From the NCBI GenBank assembly GCA_946481275.1, contig CAMLMV010000002.1:124001-188000 (forward strand): 64,000 nt of DNA, read 5' to 3'. This DNA comes from an uncultured Massilia sp. (GTDB taxonomy: Bacteria; Pseudomonadota; Gammaproteobacteria; Burkholderiales; Burkholderiaceae). The first letter of the stretch is position 1, and each line of letters opens with the position of its first letter. The notes under the pieces were generated by a model. The model saw nothing but the letters and a program-made list of their open reading frames with translations, made no database searches and was not told the DNA's origin. Position numbers and translations under genes: made by a program. Of this stretch, positions 59,500 through 64,000 are shown one piece after another.

Positions 59500-59723
59500 G
59501 ACTTCCCTTCGCGCGGCCGTTCGCGCCGCGCCATCCCCTGCATCCAGAAATGTTTGCGTCGGACAAGTTCTGATAAAAAAAAAGCCCGCAACCTTGCGGC
59601 GCGGGCTGAATCCAGGTTTTCGGAGAAAAACTGGAGGAGACAGGTACAACTATAGTCCTAAATTTTGTGCACCGCAATACGGTAGAACTACTATATGTAG
59701 AGTGCGGCCTCTAGAGTGGAGGC
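59500..59723. other. Convergent intergenic region with palindromes
   Basis: No gene is seen. It holds the minus-strand terminator at 59575-59607. To its right lies an AT-rich stretch (59641-59700) with GTAGAACTAC at 59682-59691 and CTACTATATGTAG at 59688-59700. These half-sites resemble the starch-locus repeats but have different spacing, and no start codon lies nearby in a useful position. Confidence 0.45.
59575..59607 (-). terminator. Intrinsic terminator of the DUF1800/DUF1501 operon
   Basis: On the minus strand AGCCCGC (59607-59601) pairs with GCGGGCT (59589-59583) and is followed by a run of T (59583-59575). It ends transcription from the DUF1501 gene, whose stop is at 59724. Confidence 0.85.
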
Positions 59724-60950
59724 TTATGCAACGACGATACGGAATCCAGCACGTTTTTGCGGCATTGCGGGAAAGACCTGTTCCAGACGCTTGTCGCCTA
59801 ACATTAAATGTTCTTCAGATATTTGCGCTAACACCAAACGAAAGTCGGTCAACACGGGCAAATCGCGCCCCTCGTTCAGTTTCGCGTCCTCGACGCCTTC
59901 CCAGTCCCCATAAACCTTACCTCCGCGCACTTTGCCGCCCATGACCCACATCACATTGCCGTGCCCATGGTCGGTGCCGCCGTTGCCGTTCTCGCGCGCC
60001 GTGCGGCCGAATTCCGACATCACGACGACCACCGTGTCGTCGAACAATGGTCCCAGCCGTTCGGCCAGCACAGCCAGGCCCTGCCCCAGCGGAGCGAGGC
60101 GGTTCGCCAGCTGGCCGGTGGCGGCGCCCTGGTTCGCGTGCGTATCCCAGCCGCCCAGCGCCACGAACGCCAGCTGGATCTTCGGGTCGTTGCGCATCAG
60201 GCCCGCCAGGCGGGCGGCATCGTCGGGGAAACCGTTCGGCAGCGGGGCGCCGCGGTCGGCCGCCTGCATCTCCCGGCTTTCCAGTGCATCCATGACTTCG
60301 CGGTGGGCGGCGCGGCCGTCCGCATACGCGCGCCCGAAGCGGGGGTGATGGGCATACAGCTCGTCGAATGCGGCCTTGACGGCCGGCCGGTCGAGCAGGT
60401 CCGCCCGCGCGGCGCTTGCTACGTTCGGCAAGTTGACGGCCGCGGCCTGGCCGGACAGGATGCGCGGCAGCACGGGGCCGATGCCCAGCAGCCGGCTCGG
60501 CGACTGCGGGCCGGGCAGCGCGGCGACGAGACGGTTCATCCAGCCGTCCGGCGTGTTCTTGCGGCCCGGCGTCGCGGATTCCATGTAGTCCTGCGCGTCG
60601 AAGTGGGAACGGGTCGCGTCCGGCGAACCGCTGGCGTGCACGAACGCGAGCTTGCGCGCGGCCCACAGCGGCTGCAGGCTGGCCAGCGCCGGATGCAGGC
60701 CGAAATAGCCGTCCAGGTCCAGCGCCCCGCCCTCCATGCCCGGCGCCGCGAGGCCGATCGTGGGACGCAGCCGCAGGTAGTTCTCGTCGCCGACCGGGGC
60801 CACGACGTTCAGGCCGTCGACGGCGCCGCGCAGCATCACGACGATGAGTTTCCGGCCGGTCGCGGCCGGTGCGCTCACGGCCCAGGCGCCGCGGCCGACG
60901 GGCAGCAGGATGCCGGCACCCGCTGCGTTGAGAAAGTCCCTGCGTCGCAT
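59724..60950 (-). CDS. DUF1501 family Tat-exported protein
   Basis: This 408-residue protein opens with a twin-arginine signal MRRRDFLNAAGAGILLP. It continues VVMLRGAVDGLNVVAP, LHPALASLQPLWAARKLAFVHA, SHFDAQDYME, VALGGWDTHANQG and VVVMSEFGRTARENGNGGTDHGHGN, all typical of DUF1501, a group with a sulfatase/phosphatase-like fold. GGAGG stands before the ATG at 60950; the longer frame is a shadow through the upstream gene. It lies 17 bp downstream of the DUF1800 gene, the usual pair. The pair is widespread, envelope-located and of unknown function. Confidence 0.9.
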   Translation of the reverse strand: MRRRDFLNAAGAGILLPVGRGAWAVSAPAATGRKLIVVMLRGAVDGLNVVAPVGDENYLRLRPTIGLAAPGMEGGALDLDGYFGLHPALASLQPLWAARKLAFVHASGSPDATRSHFDAQDYMESATPGRKNTPDGWMNRLVAALPGPQSPSRLLGIGPVLPRILSGQAAAVNLPNVASAARADLLDRPAVKAAFDELYAHHPRFGRAYADGRAAHREVMDALESREMQAADRGAPLPNGFPDDAARLAGLMRNDPKIQLAFVALGGWDTHANQGAATGQLANRLAPLGQGLAVLAERLGPLFDDTVVVVMSEFGRTARENGNGGTDHGHGNVMWVMGGKVRGGKVYGDWEGVEDAKLNEGRDLPVLTDFRLVLAQISEEHLMLGDKRLEQVFPAMPQKRAGFRIVVA

Positions 60951-60967
60951 GGGGTCCTCCGATGGAA

Positions 60968-62407
60968 TCAGCGCTGCATGAAGTCGGGACTGCCGAGCAG
61001 CATGGCGGCCCGCAGGTTGTCCGGACTGCGCTGGACGATGCCCAGGGTGCGCGGCGAGATCGATCCGGCCAGCGTCGCCTGCACGCGGACCGGATCGAGG
61101 GGCGCCGCCAACGCGCTCGCGAAGGCGATGCGCCGCGTCAGCGCGTCCGGGTTCAGCCACGCGTCCTGCGTGTTCTTGTACCCGTCCGGCGTCTGGCAGC
61201 CGTACAGCGGCATGCCCAACCGACTCATCGTGTTCACCAGCGGCCCGACATTCGCCACGGGCACGCCGCTCGCCCGCACCGCCGAGACCACGAACTGGTA
61301 CGGCGTCTTGAACTTCGCCCCGGCCGCATCCGGCGCCAGGAATTCGCGGCTCGCGAACAGCGTCGCCAGCACGGCGCGGATGTCGCCCCGGGAGTCCCGC
61401 CACGTGGCCGCCATGCGGTCGACGAGGGCCGGCGGCGGATCGTCGCTGACGAAGTACTGCGCCAGTTCGCGGCTCAAGTGGCGCGCGGTGGACGGGTGCA
61501 TGGCCAGCACGTCCAGCGCATACTCGCCTTCCTGCTGGCCGGCCGGCGCGATCTCGCGGCCCAGCCACGTCTTGGTGCCGGCATCGTGGCGGCCGGCGTC
61601 GAAGCGGAACATCTCGCCCGTGCGCGCGAGGCGCTTCTGGTCGAACGTCCACCCGGTCAGCATGCGCGCCAGCTCCGTCACGTCGCGCTGTGTGTAGCCG
61701 CCGTCCGCGCCCAGCGTGTGCAGCTCCATCAGCTCGCGCGCATAGTTCTCGTTCAGGCCGCTTGCCTTTGCCTGTCCTTTGCCTTTCGCATCGAGGCGCG
61801 GCGCCGACGACACGGCGTTATCGAGATAGAACAGCATCGCCGGATGCTTCGCCGTCGCGCCCAGCAGCGCGCGGAAGGAACCCAGCGCGTACGGGCGGAT
61901 CGCATCGCGTTCGTAACTCGTCACCAGCGCGCGGTCGATGCCCTTCCCGGCGAAGACGTTGAAATGGTTGTACCAGAAGTCGACCATGACTTCTTCCAGC
62001 TGGCGCGGGCTCTCGACAGCGCGCAGCAGCCGGGCTTCCGCGGCCTGGCGCGACACGCGCATCTCCGCCTCGCGCCTGCGCTGTTTCGCGCCCTCGTCAT
62101 CCATTCGCACCTCGCGCCGCAGTTCCAGGAACTCGGCCAGCGACTCGCCCGCGCTGCGGTTGACGGTGTCCAATGCGGCCAGGCGCGCGCCCAGGTCGGG
62201 CGGCAGCGGGATCGTCTCCGGGTGCAGCTGCTCGTCGATCCAGCGCCGCACACCCATGGTCGCCACACGTTCGACGTCGCCGGGACGCGGCCCGTACGCC
62301 AGGCGGTTCAGCACGTGCAGCGCCTGCGCGTCGGAATCGGCCGCCGATGCGGCACCCGTCGCCATCAGGGCGGCGGCCAGCAGGGCAAGCGATGCGCGGC
62401 GGATCAT
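60968..62407 (-). CDS. DUF1800 family exported protein
   Basis: This 479-residue exported protein has a signal peptide at about 1-22 (LMATGAASAADS). ALHVLNRLAYGPRPGDVERVATMGVRRWIDEQL is the DUF1800 opening motif. VMVDFWYNHFNVFAGKG, NENYARELMELHTLG and GYTQRDVTELARMLTGWTF follow in the expected order. Start is the ATG at 62407 with GGAG; the frame extends upstream to 62431 without reason to use it. It forms an operon with the DUF1501 gene. Function unknown. Confidence 0.9.
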   Translation of the reverse strand: MIRRASLALLAAALMATGAASAADSDAQALHVLNRLAYGPRPGDVERVATMGVRRWIDEQLHPETIPLPPDLGARLAALDTVNRSAGESLAEFLELRREVRMDDEGAKQRRREAEMRVSRQAAEARLLRAVESPRQLEEVMVDFWYNHFNVFAGKGIDRALVTSYERDAIRPYALGSFRALLGATAKHPAMLFYLDNAVSSAPRLDAKGKGQAKASGLNENYARELMELHTLGADGGYTQRDVTELARMLTGWTFDQKRLARTGEMFRFDAGRHDAGTKTWLGREIAPAGQQEGEYALDVLAMHPSTARHLSRELAQYFVSDDPPPALVDRMAATWRDSRGDIRAVLATLFASREFLAPDAAGAKFKTPYQFVVSAVRASGVPVANVGPLVNTMSRLGMPLYGCQTPDGYKNTQDAWLNPDALTRRIAFASALAAPLDPVRVQATLAGSISPRTLGIVQRSPDNLRAAMLLGSPDFMQR

Positions 62408-62600
62408 GTTGAGCTCCATAGTGGCCGTCATTTAACCGTGAATGGATGAGCGGGAATGTCGTCGCGACGTTTCAATGGTAAGGATTTGTAACGGAACATG
62501 GCGGCCCCGTACGTACGAGACAGGCATCCTCGAGAGTGCGTTGTTACGCTGTCGTGGTTTGACTTCCGGTTCCGCCATGTTCTGGACCATCGTGAACGCC

Positions 62601-63524
62601 ATGATTCCCCAACCTCTACGCCGCCTGTCCCTCGCCATATCCGCCGCCGTCATCGTGGCCGGCACCGTGGGCGTCCTCGTCTCCGGCAATGCCGCCGACG
62701 ACAGGAAGGCAGCCGCCCCGCGCCCCGCGCTGACCATCACGACGGCGAAACCCGAGCAGTCGCGCCTGCCGCTCAGCCTCGCCGCCAACGGCAACGTCGC
62801 GGCATGGCAGGAAGCCGTGATCGGCAGCGAGTCGAAGCGGGCGCGCGCCCTGCAAAGCTCGGGCGCGCTCAGCGAACAGCAGATCACGCAATACATCACG
62901 GCCGAGCGCACGGCCGCCGCGCGCGTGGCGTCCGCCAAGGCGACGCTGGCCCAGCAGCAGCTGCGCCTGAAGCACACGAAGATCGTGGCGCCGGACGCCG
63001 GCCTGATTTCCGCACGCAGCGCCACCGTGGGCGCCGTCGCCGGCGTGGGCACGGAGATGTTCCGCATGATCCGCCAGGGCCGCCTGGAATGGCGCGCGGA
63101 GGTGACGGCCGCCGAGCTCCCGCGCATCAAGCCGGGCCAGAAGGTCGTCGTGCGGACGGTCGCGCCGACCGTCGATGCGCAGAGCCGCGTCGCCCTCGTC
63201 TACGTCGACCTGCCGCCGGCGCTGTCGACCGATGCGCCGCTGAAGGCCGGCATGTTCGCCAGCGGCCAGTTCGCGCTGGGCGAGTCGGCCGCGCTGACGG
63301 TGCCGCAGCAGGCCGTCGCCGTGCGCGACGGCTTCGCGTACGTCTTCCGCCTCAATGCCGACGGCCGCGTGAGCCAGCTGAAGGTCACGACGGGCCGCCG
63401 CCTCGGCGACCGCGTCGAAGTGACGGGCGGCCTGCCCGCGGACGCATTGGTCGTCACGAGCGGCGCCGGCTTCCTCAACGACGGCGACCTGGCACGCAAT
63501 GTGCCGACGCTCGCCGCGCGTTAA
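62601..63524 (+). pseudogene. RND efflux periplasmic adaptor with internal deletion
   Basis: The 307-residue frame is a membrane fusion protein of an RND efflux system: an N-terminal anchor (about 10-28), then LSLAANGNVAAWQEAVIGSES, ALSEQQITQYITAERTAAARVASAKATL, IVAPDAGLISARSATVGAV and the C-terminal beta domains. Between residues about 76 and 80 the first half of the lipoyl domain and the outgoing coiled-coil helix are missing, roughly 50-60 residues compared with normal adaptors, while the returning helix and second half-motif remain. The reading frame is kept. Without both halves the lipoyl domain cannot fold normally, so it is likely non-functional. It is followed by a similarly deleted pump. 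Confidence 0.75.
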
Positions 63525-63534
63525 GGGCACGGTC

Positions 63535-63885
63535 ATGAATTTTTCCGCGCTCTCGATCCGCAACCCGATCCCGGCGATCATGCTGTTCCCCCTGCTCACG
63601 TTCGCCGGCATCCTGGCCTTCAGGGCGAACAAGGTGCAGGACTTCCCGGACATCGAACTGCCCATCGTCACCGTCGTCGCGGTGATCGGCGGCCTGATCA
63701 CGTCGACCTTGCTGAGCCTCCTGGTGGTGCCGGCCGTGTTCACGTATGTCGACGACATCGAGCACTGGTTCGGACGCCAGGCGCAGCGGCTGCGGCGCCA
63801 TCCGCCCCCCCCCGGTACCGAGCCGGGAGACGGCGGTGAAATGAGCACAGGCAAGGTGGCGCCACGGGCGGCCCCATCGGTCTAG
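63535..63885 (+). pseudogene. RND efflux pump remnant (N- and C-terminus fused)
   Basis: The 116-residue frame begins like an RND permease (NFSALSIRNPIPAIMLFPLLTFAGILAF, DFPDIELPIVTV) and from residue about 47 continues with the last transmembrane segment of the same family (VIGGLITSTLLSLLVVPAVFTYVDD). Full-length pumps have about 1,000-1,070 residues, so over 900 are missing, and the join is in frame near 63670-63680. It cannot transport. The start lies 10 bp after the adaptor stop, as in intact operons. Confidence 0.85.
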
Positions 63886-63894
63886 GCTTGCGCC

Positions 63895-64000
63895 ATGAAG
63901 ATCCCGACCCTGCCGGTTGGTGCGCTGCTGCTGTGCACCGCCGCCCACGCCGCGCCGTCGGCGTGGGACTTCGAATACCGCGGCTTCTACGACTATCACG
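63895..64000 (+). CDS. Exported protein, N-terminal part (cut by window edge)
   Basis: Only 35 residues are visible: a signal peptide (MKIPTLPVGALLLCTAAHAAPS) followed by AWDFEYRGFYDYH. The start is the ATG at 63895. Similar openings occur in secreted PEP-CTERM-type proteins of Oxalobacteraceae, but the C-terminus that would show this lies outside the window. Function unknown. Confidence 0.6.
   Translation, partial: MKIPTLPVGALLLCTAAHAAPSAWDFEYRGFYDYH

Noticed and set aside
59716..59944. Small plus-strand frames near the end of the DUF1501 gene
   Set aside because: They overlap the DUF1501 coding sequence and lack a ribosome binding site or recognisable product.
1..64000. CRISPR array, tRNA, rRNA or insertion sequence
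   Set aside because: No regularly spaced repeats, cloverleaf sequences, rRNA signatures or transposase genes were seen on reading the window.

Overview
The window looks like a chromosomal segment of a GC-rich betaproteobacterium of the Oxalobacteraceae, most like Massilia. This is an inference from the gene families: many TonB-dependent receptors, a phasin of the polyhydroxyalkanoate type, starch-degrading GH13 enzymes next to a FAD-dependent halogenase, DUF1501/DUF1800 pairs, GGDEF proteins and the strong GC3 bias. There is no rRNA, tRNA, CRISPR array or insertion sequence that I can support. Nearly all long antiparallel reading frames are shadows of real genes.

Layout. 1-12.2 kb: a starch/maltodextrin locus. 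Two TonB-dependent receptors (the first cut by the window edge) and a tryptophan-halogenase-like protein lie on the minus strand. A three-gene operon (neopullulanase-like GH13, six-hairpin debranching-type glycosidase, esterase) runs divergently. The control region between them carries repeated 13-bp inverted repeats of the form GTAGT-N3-ACTAC. The same sites recur in front of a distant secreted alpha-amylase at 48.6 kb, which suggests one regulon. 12.3-20.4 kb: an orphan type VI secretion island (VgrG, phospholipase D effector, Sel1 lipoprotein as probable immunity protein, PAAR) with a divergent unknown gene; its base composition is visibly less GC-biased. 20.4-23 kb: two GNAT acetyltransferases and a cytosine deaminase. 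23-30 kb: phasin, heterodimeric ABC exporter, TPR-GGDEF diguanylate cyclase. 30-35 kb: small lipoprotein, two damaged-looking genes, LysR regulator with divergent PACE efflux pump, Tat-exported FAD oxidase.

35-43.6 kb: a compact minus-strand operon of largely undescribed function. It encodes a zinc-knuckle protein, a secreted membrane-anchored protein with a degenerate von Willebrand-A motif, a three-helix membrane protein, a 1241-residue tubulin/FtsZ-superfamily protein with a C-terminal GYF-like domain, and a zinc-ribbon membrane protein. This is the best candidate for an uncharacterised system: a tubulin-like GTPase coupled to a membrane/envelope complex.

43.7-51 kb: M29/NicX-like protein, phytanoyl-CoA-dioxygenase-like protein, a hipA-hipB toxin-antitoxin pair, an NmrA-type reductase, the alpha-amylase and a membrane diguanylate cyclase. 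51-59.5 kb: tandemly duplicated exported M1 metallopeptidases followed without gaps by a DUF6702-like protein and a TonB-dependent receptor, then a 2OG-Fe dioxygenase. 59.7-62.4 kb: DUF1800/DUF1501 pair. 62.6-63.9 kb: an RND efflux adaptor and pump that have both lost internal sequence; the pump is reduced from about 1,000 to 116 residues. The window ends inside a new exported protein gene.
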